A stretch of DNA of 64,000 nucleotides from NCBI GenBank assembly GCA_964531025.1, contig CAZHDY010000001.1, forward strand, positions 496,001 to 560,000. Reading direction: 5' to 3'. Origin of the DNA: CALMEC01 sp964531025 (GTDB taxonomy: Bacteria; Actinomycetota; Thermoleophilia; Miltoncostaeales; Miltoncostaeaceae). Of the stretch, positions 23,669 to 33,622 are shown in pieces; the first letter of the stretch is position 1; each line of letters opens with the position of its first letter. Both the position numbers and the translations under genes were made by a program. The notes below the pieces were generated by a model. That model was not told where the DNA came from, ran no database searches, and worked only from the letters and a program-made list of their open reading frames with translations.

Positions 23669-24897
23669 GGCTTCACCGCCTCCTTGAGCGCACGGTTCAA
23701 CTGCGCATCGACATCGGAACCCGCGACGTTCGTGACCTTCACGTCCGGCACGAGCCCACGGCGGCCGAGATCGAAGCCCTTCGGGGTCAGGTAGCTGGCC
23801 GTGGTGAACTTCAGGGCGCCGCCGTTGGCGAGGGGATGCGTGGTCTGGATGAGCGCCTTCCCGAACGTGTGGGTACCGACGAGCCGTGCTCCGCGAATGT
23901 CACGCAGCGCACCGGCGACGATCTCGCTGGCACTGGCAGAGGCCGTGTTCGTGATGACGATGACCGGTACGTCCTCGCCGACGACCGGCGAGTCGTTGGT
24001 CTTGAGCTTCTCCTGAGGGCCGTTGCGATGAGTGGTGGTGGCGACGGTGGTTCCCTCCGGCACGAACACGCCCACGATGTCCTGGGCCTCGTGCACGAGC
24101 CCACCCGGGTTGTTGCGCAGGTCGATGACGATGCCCTTCACCTTGGCATCGACGAACGACTGGACCTCCTTGCGGAAGTCCCTGGCCGAACCGCTGGTGA
24201 AGCGGTCCAGGCGGATCACGCCGACCTTGGCCCCATCGACGCCCTGCACCCGCGCCTCGACGACCTGCTCACGGATCTCGGCACGTGTCATCCGATAGTC
24301 CTTGTCGGCCGCTCCGGCACGACGGATTCGCAGCACGACGTCAGTGTCGGGTTCACCCTTCACCGTGTCCATGGCGGCGTACTGGTTCGTCGCGTTGACC
24401 GGCTTGCCGTCCACGGCGAGGATCACGTCCTTCGGCTTGATGCCCGCCTTCGCCGCGGGGCCACCATCGTTGACGCGAAGCACCGTCGCCAGCTTCTTCT
24501 CGACGCGCCACTGGATGCCCACGCCGACATAGGTTCCGGACCGCTGATCCAGGTACTTGCCGAAGTCATCCTTGGAGAGGTACTCGGTGTACGGGTCGTC
24601 GACCGCGGCGACCAGCGCGCGGACCGACGCGTCCTCCATCTGTGCGAGCCTCTCGTCCGGAAGCTGCTGGTAGTAGTCGGAGGCGAGGATGGAGAGCACC
24701 TGATTGGCGGTCGCGGTGCGCTCGTCAGCGAGCAGCCGATCGCGAATGGCGCCGGGGGCGCGGTCCAGCCCGGAGCGCACGGGGTTCCCCCCGACCCACA
24801 CGCCCATGACGAACACGGCGAGGACCAGGAGTCCGGCGATCACGAACGTTCCGCTGCGGCGGATGATGCGTGACATGCGGGACGGGCTCTCGGACAC
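23665..24897 (-). CDS. ctpA: Carboxyl-terminal processing protease (S41)
   Basis: 410 residues. One N-terminal membrane anchor (about 15-36), an S41 N-terminal helical part, a PDZ domain (about 105-190, TYVGVGIQWRVEKK...AGIKPKDVILAVDG) and the protease core with the catalytic Ser in ASASASEIVAGAL and Lys in GTHTFGKALIQ. Acts on extracytoplasmic proteins. The GTG start lies 8 bases after a TACAAT -10, so it is probably leaderless. The gene is followed by rnr with overlap. Confidence 0.94.
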   Translation of the reverse strand: MSESPSRMSRIIRRSGTFVIAGLLVLAVFVMGVWVGGNPVRSGLDRAPGAIRDRLLADERTATANQVLSILASDYYQQLPDERLAQMEDASVRALVAAVDDPYTEYLSKDDFGKYLDQRSGTYVGVGIQWRVEKKLATVLRVNDGGPAAKAGIKPKDVILAVDGKPVNATNQYAAMDTVKGEPDTDVVLRIRRAGAADKDYRMTRAEIREQVVEARVQGVDGAKVGVIRLDRFTSGSARDFRKEVQSFVDAKVKGIVIDLRNNPGGLVHEAQDIVGVFVPEGTTVATTTHRNGPQEKLKTNDSPVVGEDVPVIVITNTASASASEIVAGALRDIRGARLVGTHTFGKALIQTTHPLANGGALKFTTASYLTPKGFDLGRRGLVPDVKVTNVAGSDVDAQLNRALKEAVKP

Positions 24898-24905
24898 CGT
24901 CAGTG

Positions 24906-24911
24906 ATTGTA
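24906..24911 (-). promoter_or_regulatory. ctpA -10 element
   Basis: TACAAT on the minus strand ends 8 bases before the GTG start. Directly upstream is GAATCAACCATC (24912-24923), a 12-mer that recurs in front of the isomerase gene at 34751-34762. Confidence 0.55.
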
Positions 24912-24941
24912 GATGGTTGATTCCATGGAAAGCGTGGTGTG

Positions 24942-24999
24942 GGGTGCGTCACCGGTGGCGCGGATGCGCGTCTCATACCCGCCCACCGGTGACGCGCCC
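24942..24999. terminator. 17-bp inverted repeat between ftsX and ctpA
   Basis: GGGTGCGTCACCGGTGG (24942-24958) pairs with CCACCGGTGACGCGCCC (24983-24999), one wobble, around a 24-base loop. It lies downstream of ftsX and upstream of ctpA; no T-run. Could be a terminator or part of the adjoining repeat element. Confidence 0.45.
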
Positions 25000-25042
25000 A
25001 ACATCCATTCGCCGCGGCACGACTCATCGAGCTGCGGATTCA

Positions 25043-25166
25043 GGGACTGGCGGAAGGGCATCCCCCCGCCCCGGCCAACCGCCAGTCCCTCCTACGTCGG
25101 GCCTCACGTGACGATCCCTCGCAGGCCGTTGGGTGCGGGCACACGCGGTACCTGCCGTACACGGAC
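25043..25166. repeat. GGGACTGGCGG repeat, single unit
   Basis: A unit of about 124 bases: stem GGGACTGGCGG / CCGCCAGTCCC, then GGGCCTCACGTG, then CCGTTGGGTGCGGGCAC, and CCTGCCGTACACGGAC. The same blocks in the same order occur twice, as an inverted pair, at 40.2-40.5 kb. Together with the adjacent hairpin it accounts for most of the 337-base gap between ctpA and ftsX. Confidence 0.75.
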
Positions 25167-25234
25167 GGCGAGCCTCCGGGTCGCGGGCGCCGATGTGCCC
25201 ATCGACACATCGGCGAACGGATTTCCTGTGAGGG

Positions 25235-26137
25235 TCAGACCTTCAGGAAGCGACGGAGCGTGATGCCGCTGCCGAGTGCGCCCATGAGTGCACCCGAGAG
25301 GATCAGGATCACCGACAGCGCGCCCATGGAGATGGTCTCGTCACCCGACGCCTGGAGCGGGCTGGTGCCGATGTCCAGCACGCGGTCGACGATGAGGAGC
25401 TTGGTCGCGAGCAGCAGGAGCACCGCGGCGATCGCGCCGAACAGGCCGAAGATCAGCCCCTCGATGACGAAGGGCCATCGGATGAACCAGTTCGTGGCCC
25501 CGACGAGGCGCATCACCTCCACCTCTCGTCGCCGGGCGAAGATCGACAGCCGGATGGTGTTCCCGATCAGCAGGATGGCGGCCACCACAAGGAGCACCAT
25601 CAAACCTCCCGCGCCCCAGCTCAGGATGCGCGCCGCCGACAGGAACTGCCGGGTGGTCTGCTGGTCGAGGCTGAACCCGGTGGGCGTGGTCTCGTCCTTC
25701 AGCCAGTAGGGCAGGTGTTCAAGGTCCGCGACGATCTTCTCGTTGTTGGCCGGATCGTCCGGCTGGATCACGATGGTCGCAGGAAGCGGGTTCTCCGGGA
25801 GGAGGTCGAAGACCTCGCCCATCTCCTGACGAGCGATCTTGAGCGCCTCATCCTTGGTGCGGAAGTCGACGCCGTCGACATGAGGGTGGGCTTTCACCGC
25901 GGCAAGCGCCTGATTGATCTCAGCATCGGTCGCGTCGAGCTTGATGAACGCCTGGAAGTCCAGCTTGGACTTCTGGCTGTCGATCAGGTTCTGGCTCCAG
26001 AAGAAGATCGCGAGGAAGACACCGAGGGTGGCGATGGCGATGAGAACCGTCGCCGTCGCGGCGAACGAGACCGCGGCATTCCCGCGGATCGAGCGCAGCG
26101 CCTCGAGGCTGAAGAACTTGAACTTGCGATTCATCAC
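25235..26137 (-). CDS. ftsX: Cell division protein FtsX
   Basis: 300 residues, the usual length. N-terminal cytosolic tail, first helix (about 24-46), a large extracellular domain (about 50-170) and three more helices ending near the C-terminus. The integral partner of FtsE; the complex activates peptidoglycan hydrolases at division. The ATG overlaps the ftsE stop. Confidence 0.93.
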   Translation of the reverse strand: MMNRKFKFFSLEALRSIRGNAAVSFAATATVLIAIATLGVFLAIFFWSQNLIDSQKSKLDFQAFIKLDATDAEINQALAAVKAHPHVDGVDFRTKDEALKIARQEMGEVFDLLPENPLPATIVIQPDDPANNEKIVADLEHLPYWLKDETTPTGFSLDQQTTRQFLSAARILSWGAGGLMVLLVVAAILLIGNTIRLSIFARRREVEVMRLVGATNWFIRWPFVIEGLIFGLFGAIAAVLLLLATKLLIVDRVLDIGTSPLQASGDETISMGALSVILILSGALMGALGSGITLRRFLKV

Positions 26138-27066
26138 ATCCCCCGCTGGTAGGCGCCGCGGCGCTGGTCACGCACGAGCTTCCCGTGGGACAGCTCGATG
26201 ACCCGCATCTGCATCTTGTCGACGAGCTCACGATCGTGGGTCGCCATCAGCACCGTGGTGCCGGTGCGGTTGATGCGGTAGAGCAGCTGCATGATCCCGA
26301 TGGACGTCTCGGGATCGAGGTTCCCGGTGGGCTCGTCCGCGATGAGGAGCGCCGGGTGGTTCACGAACGCCCGGGCGATCGACACGCGCTGCTGCTCACC
26401 ACCGGAGAGCTCGTTGGGATACCGGTTCGACTTCTCGGCCAGACCGACGAGCGAGAGGATCTCGGGTACCTTGCGCCGGATCGAACGCGGTGCCTCGCCC
26501 GTCACCTCGAGCGCGTACGCCACGTTCTCGGCGACGGTGCGCCGCGGCAGCAGCTTGTAGTCCTGGAAGACGCACCCGATCTCGCGCCGCAGGTACGGCA
26601 CCTTCTTGTTGTGCATCTTGGCCAGGTCGCGCGTGCCCACCAGCAGGCGCCCCTTGTCGATCTTGAGCTCACGGATCAGCAGGCGGATGAACGTCGACTT
26701 TCCGGAACCCGACGTCCCCACGAGGAACACGAACTCCCCGGAGTCGATCGTCAGCGAGACGTCGTCGAGCGCGACCACGTCCGGCTGGTAGACCTTGGTG
26801 ACGTTCTCCAGCATCACCATGGGGCCCTCGCCCGGACGGAGCATGGAGCGCCGGTCGCGCCGCTCCGACACCGGCGGCGAGGCAGCAACCTCGGACTCGG
26901 CCCACAGCTCGTCGGCCGTGGGATCGTCGTCCAGCTCGGTGTAGGCGGACACGCGGTCCGTGACCTCGTCCGCCGCCGGGGCGGTGGCGTCCGTCACCTC
27001 GCCGAGACTCTCGACGACCTCGGTGTCTTCCGCGTTCTGTGGGGATTCGGTATCGCTCATCGGCAT
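26134..27066 (-). CDS. ftsE: Cell division ATP-binding protein FtsE with acidic N-terminal extension
   Basis: The C-terminal ~228 residues are canonical FtsE: MVMLENVTKVYQPDVVALDD, Walker A GTSGSGKSTFIRLL, signature LSGGEQQRVSIARA, Walker B LLIADEPTGNLDPETS. Ahead of this lie about 80 extra residues, strongly acidic and Pro/Ala/Thr-rich. The ATG at 27066 (or 27060, MSDTESP) is used because a TACGCT -10 lies 16 bases upstream of the first, leaving no room for another start. A short form from the internal ATG cannot be excluded. Confidence 0.9.
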   Translation of the reverse strand: MPMSDTESPQNAEDTEVVESLGEVTDATAPAADEVTDRVSAYTELDDDPTADELWAESEVAASPPVSERRDRRSMLRPGEGPMVMLENVTKVYQPDVVALDDVSLTIDSGEFVFLVGTSGSGKSTFIRLLIRELKIDKGRLLVGTRDLAKMHNKKVPYLRREIGCVFQDYKLLPRRTVAENVAYALEVTGEAPRSIRRKVPEILSLVGLAEKSNRYPNELSGGEQQRVSIARAFVNHPALLIADEPTGNLDPETSIGIMQLLYRINRTGTTVLMATHDRELVDKMQMRVIELSHGKLVRDQRRGAYQRGM

Positions 27067-27077
27067 ATCCAATCGAT

Positions 27078-27091
27078 CAGCCAGCGTAGCC
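27078..27091 (-). promoter_or_regulatory. ftsEX -10 element
   Basis: GGCTACGCTGG on the minus strand contains TACGCT, related to TACGAT before secA and hpf and TACAAT before ctpA. Confidence 0.4.
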
Positions 27092-27190
27092 GTTCATCGC
27101 TCATCGTTGCGTGACGGAGTTCCCGTCGAACGGGCATCGAAGTGTTGTTCGGACCACGGTCGCGGAACCCTCCCGGAGACCTGTCCCGAC

Positions 27191-28328
27191 TCACCGTGCT
27201 TTCGTGCGGCGTTCCAGCTCGGCCCGGATGAACCCGTCGATGTCGCCGTCCAGCACGCTCTGCGCGTTGCCGACCTCGTGGTCGGTGCGGAGATCCTTCA
27301 CCATCGTGTACGGGTGGATCACGTACGAACGGATCTGGCTTCCGAAGCCGATCGTCTGTGACTCACCGCGGCTGCGCGCCGCCTCCTCCTCACGCCGTTC
27401 CAGTTCACGCGCGACGAGTTTGGACCGCAGCATGGACATCGCCGTGGCGCGGTTCTGAAGCTGCGAGCGCTCGTTCTGACACTGGACGACGATCTTGGTG
27501 GGAAGGTGCGTGATCCTCACCGCCGACTCCGTCTTGTTGACGTGCTGCCCACCGGCACCGCTGGCCCGGTAGGTGTCGATCTTCAGGTCCTTGTCGTCGA
27601 TCTCGACCTCGACGGTGTCGTCGATCAGCGGTGCGACCTCCACCGCGGCGAACGACGTCTGCCGCCGGTGCGCCGAATCGAACGGCGACAGGCGTACCAG
27701 GCGGTGCACCCCCCGCTCCGCGGAGAGCAGTCCGTACGCGTTGGTGCCCTCCACGGTGAACGTGGCACTCTTCAGCCCGGCCTCGCCCCCCTCCTGTGAC
27801 TCCTTCAGGTCGACGGTGAGCCCGCGCTGCCCCGCCCAGCGGCTGTACATGCGAAGCAGCATCTCGGCCCAGTCCTGGGCGTCGGTCCCGCCCTCACCGG
27901 CGTTGATGGTGACGATGGCGCCACCACTGTCGTGTTCACCGGCGAAGAGGCGCTCTTCCTCCAGTGCGGCCAGATGCGCGTCGGCGCGGTCCAGGCTCGC
28001 GTTCAGGTCGGCGACGAAATCCGGGTCCAGAGACCCGTCCGCCTCCTCCTGCGCGACGATCTCGGCCAGTTCGTCGGCGTCATCCAGTTCGCCGACCAGA
28101 CCGTGGTATCCGGCGAGCTTGCCCGTCGCACGTGAATGCTCGGCCGAGACCTTCGCGGCCGCCTTCTGGTCGTCCCAGAAGCCGGGGGCCTGCATCGCCT
28201 GCTCCAGCTCGGCGATGCGGGATTCGAGTCCGGAAGGGTCAAAGATAGTCGCCCAGGAGCCCCGCCCGCTTCCTCAGCTCGGCGAGACGCTGAACGACGT
28301 CCTCGAGTCGTACGTCCTCATCGGCCAC
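27191..28328 (-). CDS. prfB: Peptide chain release factor 2, with programmed +1 frameshift
   Basis: RF2 recognises UGA and UAA stops. The downstream frame carries GEGGTDAQDWAEMLLRMY (including the GGQ-type loop later as RASGAGGQHVNKTESAVR) and codon recognition region. The upstream frame begins with a GTG at 28328 (MADEDVRLEDVVQRLAEL...) and runs 29 codons to CTT TGA C at 28238-28244, the classic RF2 autoregulatory slip site preceded by TAT. Total about 378 residues. Starts 3 bases after the secA stop, so it is coupled to secA. Confidence 0.95.
28235..28250 (-). promoter_or_regulatory. prfB programmed frameshift site
   Basis: GACTATCTTTGACCC: the in-frame TGA (28239-28241) follows CTT; a +1 slip places GAC in frame. 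TATCTTTGAC is identical to the E. coli site, but the upstream anti-SD-like run is only GGGCGAC rather than AGGGGG. Low RF2 makes the ribosome pause at TGA and slip, raising RF2. Confidence 0.93.
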
Positions 28329-28331
28329 GCG

Positions 28332-30947
28332 CTACGCCCCGTGGCATTTCTTGTACTTGAGACCCGAACCGCAGGGGCACGGATCGTTGCGGCCGACGCG
28401 ATCGAACTCGTCGGTCCGACGCTGTTCGACGACCGGCTGATCGTCCTCCTCGACCTGCGTGGCGATCGGGGCGTCTTCGAGGGCGACGGCTCCGTCGTCC
28501 CCGTACCCCTGGATGGGATCGTCCGCATAGGAGTAGTCGACCGTCTCGGGCTGCTGCGACTCAACCTCGGGGGCGCGCTCGACCTCGATATGGAACATGT
28601 ACCGGACGAACTCCTGGCGGACCTCGCCCATCATCTCGTCGAACATCTCGCCGCCCTCGATCCGGTACTCGGAGAGGGGGTCCTTCTGGGCCAGCCCGCG
28701 GAGATGGATGCCCTCGCGGAGGTAGTCCATGTTGTACAGGTGCTCACGCCAGTGCTGGTCGACCACGTTGAGCAGCACGTAGCGCTCCACATCGCGGATG
28801 AGCGGTGTGTCGGACTCGTCGTTGGTGCCGAGCTCCCTTTCCCGCCGGTCGTAGGCGTCCATGGCGTCGTCCTCGAGCCGGTCGAGGAGTTCCTCGCGCG
28901 TGAGGTTCGGGACGTCCAGGTCGGAGAGACCGAACGAGATCGGGTAGAGCGCGGTGAGCTGGGCGAACATCTTCTCCAGGTCCCATTCGCGCGGGGGTGA
29001 GACCTCGTCGTCGTACTCATCGACGACGCTCACGAGGGTCTCGGCGATCCAGTCACGCGCCTTCTCGGAGATGTCGACGCCCTCCAGGACCTGGCGGCGC
29101 TCGTCGTAGACGACGGTGCGCTGGAGGTTCAGGACGTCGTCGTACTCGAGGACGCGCTTACGTGAACCGAAGTGTTGTTCCTCGACCTTCTTCTGGGCGC
29201 CCTCGACGGTCTTGGTGAGGATCTTGGCCTCGATCGGCATGTCGTCCGAGGGTCCGAGCCGGTCGAGCACGCGGTACATGCGATCGCCCGAGAAGATCCG
29301 GATGAGGTCGTCCTCGGCCGAGAGGTAGAAGCGTGTGCGGCCGGGGTCACCCTGACGCCCGGAACGACCGCGGAGCTGGTTGTCGATGCGCCGGCTCTCG
29401 TGGCGCTCGGTACCCAGCACGTAGAGACCGCCGAGGTCCTCGACACCCTCCCCGAGCTTGATGTCGACACCACGTCCCGCCATGTTGGTCGCGATGGTCA
29501 CCGCGCCCTTCTGACCGGCGTCCTTGATGATCTCGGCCTCGCGGTCGTGGTGCTTCGCGTTCAGGACGTTGTGCGGGACACCGCGCTTCGTCAGCCGGTC
29601 CGAGAGCATCTCGGACACCTCGACCGAGATCGTTCCGACGAGGACCGGCTGGCCCGACTCGTGGCACTCGGCGATGTCATCGACGACGGCGGCCCACTTG
29701 GCCTCCTTCGTCTTGAAGATGAAGTCGTTCTCGTCCTTACGGGCGACATCGCGGTGCGTGGGGACCGAGACGACCTCGATCTTGTAGATCTTGTCGAACT
29801 CCGTGGCCTCGGTGGCCGCGGTGCCGGTCATACCCGAGAGCTTCTCGTACAGGCGGAAGTAGTTCTGCAGCGTGATCGTGGCGAGGGTCTGGTTCTCCTC
29901 GCGGATGGCCACGCCCTCCTTCGCCTCGATGGCCTGGTGGAGTCCCTCCGAGTAGCGGCGTCCCTCGAGGACGCGTCCGGTGAACTCGTCGACGATCAGC
30001 ACCTCGCCGTCGCGGACGATGTACTCCTTGTCGCGGTGATAGAGCGCGTGGGCCCGCAGCGCCTGTACCAGATGGTTCACGAGGCCAGTGTTCACGCCCA
30101 GGTAGAGGTTGTCGATGCCGAGCGCCTGCTCGACCTTCTCGACCCCGCTCTCGGTGGGAGATACGGCCCGCTGTTTCTCGTCCACCTCGTAGTCGTCGCC
30201 CTTCTTCAGCGTGGGGACGACACGGGCGAAGCGGTAGTACGTATCGGCGGCAGCCTCCGGGACCCCGGAGATGATGAGCGGCGTACGCGCCTCGTCGATG
30301 AGGATGGAGTCGACCTCGTCCACGATGCAGAAGTAGTGCCCGCGCTGCACACAGTCCTCGAGGCGGACGGCCATGTTGTCGCGCAGATAGTCGAAGCCGA
30401 ACTCGCTGTTGGTTCCGAAGGTGACGTCGCAGTTGTACTGCTCGCGGCGCTCCTCGGGACGCATCTCGGGCTGGATCACTCCGACGCTGATGCCGAGGGC
30501 CTCGTAGACCGGCCCCATCCACTCGGCGTCACGCTGGGCCAGGTAGTCGTTGACCGTGACCATGTGGACGCCCCGGCCGAGGAGCGCGTTCAGGTACACG
30601 GCGAGCGTGGCGGTGAGGGTCTTACCCTCACCCGTCTTCATCTCGGCGACCGCGCCCTGATGGAGGACGTCGCCGCCCACGATCTGCACGTCATAATGAC
30701 GCAATCCGAGGGAACGCTTCGCAGCCTCGCGGACCACGGCGAAGGCCTCGGCCTTGACGGCGTCGAGAGAGGACGGATCCTCAGGGTCGACGCGCGCACG
30801 GAACTCGTCCGTCTTCGCTCGGAGTTCCTCGTCGCTCAGCTCGGCGATGGCGTCCTCGTACGCACCGACCTCTTCGGCGAGCACGAAACGGCGCTTCATC
30901 TGCCGGCCCTCGCCGACGCGGAACAGCTTGTTGAGAAGATCGCTCAC
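28332..30947 (-). CDS. secA: Preprotein translocase ATPase SecA
   Basis: 871 residues; drives protein export through SecYEG. Present are Walker A (EMKTGEGKTLTATLA), the DEAD-type box (CIVDEVDSILIDEARTP), the preprotein cross-linking domain, the helicase-like NBD2 (TNMAGRGVDIKLGEG) and a C-terminal zinc-binding tail CPCGSGLKYKKCHG that binds SecB-like partners or ribosomes. GTG start preceded by GAAGGACAGACA. Followed at once by prfB. Confidence 0.97.
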   Translation of the reverse strand: MSDLLNKLFRVGEGRQMKRRFVLAEEVGAYEDAIAELSDEELRAKTDEFRARVDPEDPSSLDAVKAEAFAVVREAAKRSLGLRHYDVQIVGGDVLHQGAVAEMKTGEGKTLTATLAVYLNALLGRGVHMVTVNDYLAQRDAEWMGPVYEALGISVGVIQPEMRPEERREQYNCDVTFGTNSEFGFDYLRDNMAVRLEDCVQRGHYFCIVDEVDSILIDEARTPLIISGVPEAAADTYYRFARVVPTLKKGDDYEVDEKQRAVSPTESGVEKVEQALGIDNLYLGVNTGLVNHLVQALRAHALYHRDKEYIVRDGEVLIVDEFTGRVLEGRRYSEGLHQAIEAKEGVAIREENQTLATITLQNYFRLYEKLSGMTGTAATEATEFDKIYKIEVVSVPTHRDVARKDENDFIFKTKEAKWAAVVDDIAECHESGQPVLVGTISVEVSEMLSDRLTKRGVPHNVLNAKHHDREAEIIKDAGQKGAVTIATNMAGRGVDIKLGEGVEDLGGLYVLGTERHESRRIDNQLRGRSGRQGDPGRTRFYLSAEDDLIRIFSGDRMYRVLDRLGPSDDMPIEAKILTKTVEGAQKKVEEQHFGSRKRVLEYDDVLNLQRTVVYDERRQVLEGVDISEKARDWIAETLVSVVDEYDDEVSPPREWDLEKMFAQLTALYPISFGLSDLDVPNLTREELLDRLEDDAMDAYDRRERELGTNDESDTPLIRDVERYVLLNVVDQHWREHLYNMDYLREGIHLRGLAQKDPLSEYRIEGGEMFDEMMGEVRQEFVRYMFHIEVERAPEVESQQPETVDYSYADDPIQGYGDDGAVALEDAPIATQVEEDDQPVVEQRRTDEFDRVGRNDPCPCGSGLKYKKCHGA

Positions 30948-30979
30948 TGTCTGTCCTTCGTGGTCCTGGCCAGCGGAGA

Positions 30980-30985
30980 ATCGTA
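30980..30985 (-). promoter_or_regulatory. secA-prfB -10 element
   Basis: TACGAT on the minus strand about 33 bases before the secA start. Confidence 0.45.
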
Positions 30986-31023
30986 GCAATCAACTCCGCC
31001 GGCCAGTCCAAACGGTGTGCGGA

Positions 31024-31614
31024 TCAGGCCGGGGCGATCAGACCGAGATCGCCGTTGCGCCGCCGGTAGATGACCGTGATCGCTCCGTCGTCGTCCGCGT
31101 TGCGGAAGACGTAGAAGTCGTGGTCGACCAGCTCGATGCGGTCCGCCGCGTCGTCCACGCTCATGGGCGCCATCTCGAAGCGCTTCGTCTTGACGACGCG
31201 AAGCGGCTCCTCCAGCACGGCCTCCGGCTCGACCGACGACGACGCGGTGACCCCTGCGGGCACCGGCGTCTCCTCGACGGGAAGGGGCTCCGGACGGGCG
31301 TGACGGCCCCGATTACGGCGATCGCGGTACTTGCGTGCCTGGCGCTCCAGCTTCTGCGCAGCGTGGTCGATCGCCAGGTACATGTCGCGATCGGCCTCGC
31401 GAACGCGGAGCACAGGCCCCTTGGTGCGCACCGTCAGCTCGCAGACCTGGTTGCGGTCGATGCTCGGATTGCGCTCCACCGAAAGCTCAACCTCGACTTG
31501 AGGTGGATTCTCCCACTGCGGCATCACACGCGCGAACTTGGCGAGCTTCTTCTCCGCGTGCTCGAACAGCGCATCCGTCACTGCCAGATTCTTGCCCTTC
31601 ACATGCAGATCCAT
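31024..31614 (-). CDS. hpf: Long-form ribosome hibernation promoting factor
   Basis: 196 residues. The N-terminal S30AE domain (MDLHVKGKNLAVTDALFEHA) binds the 30S decoding centre; a linker of about 45 Pro/Glu/Val-rich residues leads to the C-terminal dimerisation domain (FEMAPMSVDDAADRIELVDH, FYVFRNADDDGAITVIYRR) that makes 100S dimers. ATG preceded by GAGGAGAG. A TACGAT -10 lies at 31649-31654. Confidence 0.94.
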   Translation of the reverse strand: MDLHVKGKNLAVTDALFEHAEKKLAKFARVMPQWENPPQVEVELSVERNPSIDRNQVCELTVRTKGPVLRVREADRDMYLAIDHAAQKLERQARKYRDRRNRGRHARPEPLPVEETPVPAGVTASSSVEPEAVLEEPLRVVKTKRFEMAPMSVDDAADRIELVDHDFYVFRNADDDGAITVIYRRRNGDLGLIAPA

Positions 31615-31648
31615 GCGACTCTCCTCTCGATGCCTGCGGAATAACCAG

Positions 31649-31654
31649 ATCGTA
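31649..31654 (-). promoter_or_regulatory. hpf -10 element
   Basis: TACGAT on the minus strand, about 35 bases before the start, with the ribosome-binding site in the leader. Confidence 0.45.
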
Positions 31655-31685
31655 CCCGCGCCCGACACCCGGTTCCACCGGCCTT

Positions 31686-32423
31686 TCAGCCCCCGTCTGC
31701 CGTGTGACCGTCCGGGGGTGTCACAGAACGCTCCACTCGGGCCACCACGACGGCGCCGACCTTCCCGACACCCGCCCGACGAAGCGCATTCGCGCAGGCT
31801 CCGAGCGTCGCACCGGTCGTCATGACGTCGTCGACGACGAGGGCCGCCCTGACATCCGTCATGTCATCCCGTACGGCTTCGAACACACCCCTGATCTGCC
31901 GCTGCCGTGCAGTGCGTGACGCTCCGCGCTGCGGCGGCCCCGCCCCGGTCCGCCGGAGGGCGCGCAGCACCGGCCGATCCCAGAGCCGGCCCAGTTCCTG
32001 GGCCAGGACATCCGACTGGTTGAACCCGCGCTCACGCTCCCGACGCGCCGTCAGGGGTACCGGCACGAGAGGGATGTGGGCCGGCGGGGCGGGGACCGTG
32101 GCGGCGACCATCTCGGCCAGCACCGCGACGACGCCCACGCGACCGCGATCCTTGACGGCCGACACCACCGCCCGGGCCGTGGGCCCGTAACCGCAGAGAT
32201 GACCGAATGCTGTGAGGCGGGGCGGGCATTCGGGACACACCGGGACCGCCACGGGCCACGGGTGTCCGCACGTCGCGCACGGCACACCGGGTCCGCGGCG
32301 AAGCGCCCCTCGGCAGTCCGCGCAGAGCACAGGCCCCGGCAGACCGCATCCCGCACAGGTGGACGGGACGACCAGGTCGAGGATTCGCGAGAGGGACGAC
32401 ACATCCCCCACAGCGTGTCCCAC
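31686..32423 (-). CDS. comF: ComF-family phosphoribosyltransferase-like protein
   Basis: 245 residues. N-terminal zinc-ribbon with four CxxC-type pairs (CAGCG, CADC, CATCG, CPEC), then a type I phosphoribosyltransferase fold with the PRPP motif ALVVDDVMTTGATLGA and RGFNQSDVLAQEL. In competent bacteria ComF works in DNA uptake; elsewhere its role is unclear. No other competence genes are in the window. Either of two GTGs (32423 or 32408) could be the start. Confidence 0.88.
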   Translation of the reverse strand: MGHAVGDVSSLSRILDLVVPSTCAGCGLPGPVLCADCRGALRRGPGVPCATCGHPWPVAVPVCPECPPRLTAFGHLCGYGPTARAVVSAVKDRGRVGVVAVLAEMVAATVPAPPAHIPLVPVPLTARRERERGFNQSDVLAQELGRLWDRPVLRALRRTGAGPPQRGASRTARQRQIRGVFEAVRDDMTDVRAALVVDDVMTTGATLGACANALRRAGVGKVGAVVVARVERSVTPPDGHTADGG

Positions 32424-32497
32424 AAAGGGTCACGACATGCGCGACCGAACGTGAACGATGTGCGACGCGCCGTCGACCACCCGGCCGCGGCACACGA

Positions 32498-33595
<1,098 letters not shown>

Positions 33596-33622
33596 GCCGT
33601 GATCCGTTTCGCCATGCCCCGG

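Noticed and set aside
25043..25166. tRNA-like fold in the GGGACTGGCGG unit
   Set aside because: Stem lengths and order do not fit a cloverleaf, and no TTCRA T-loop or anticodon arm could be placed.
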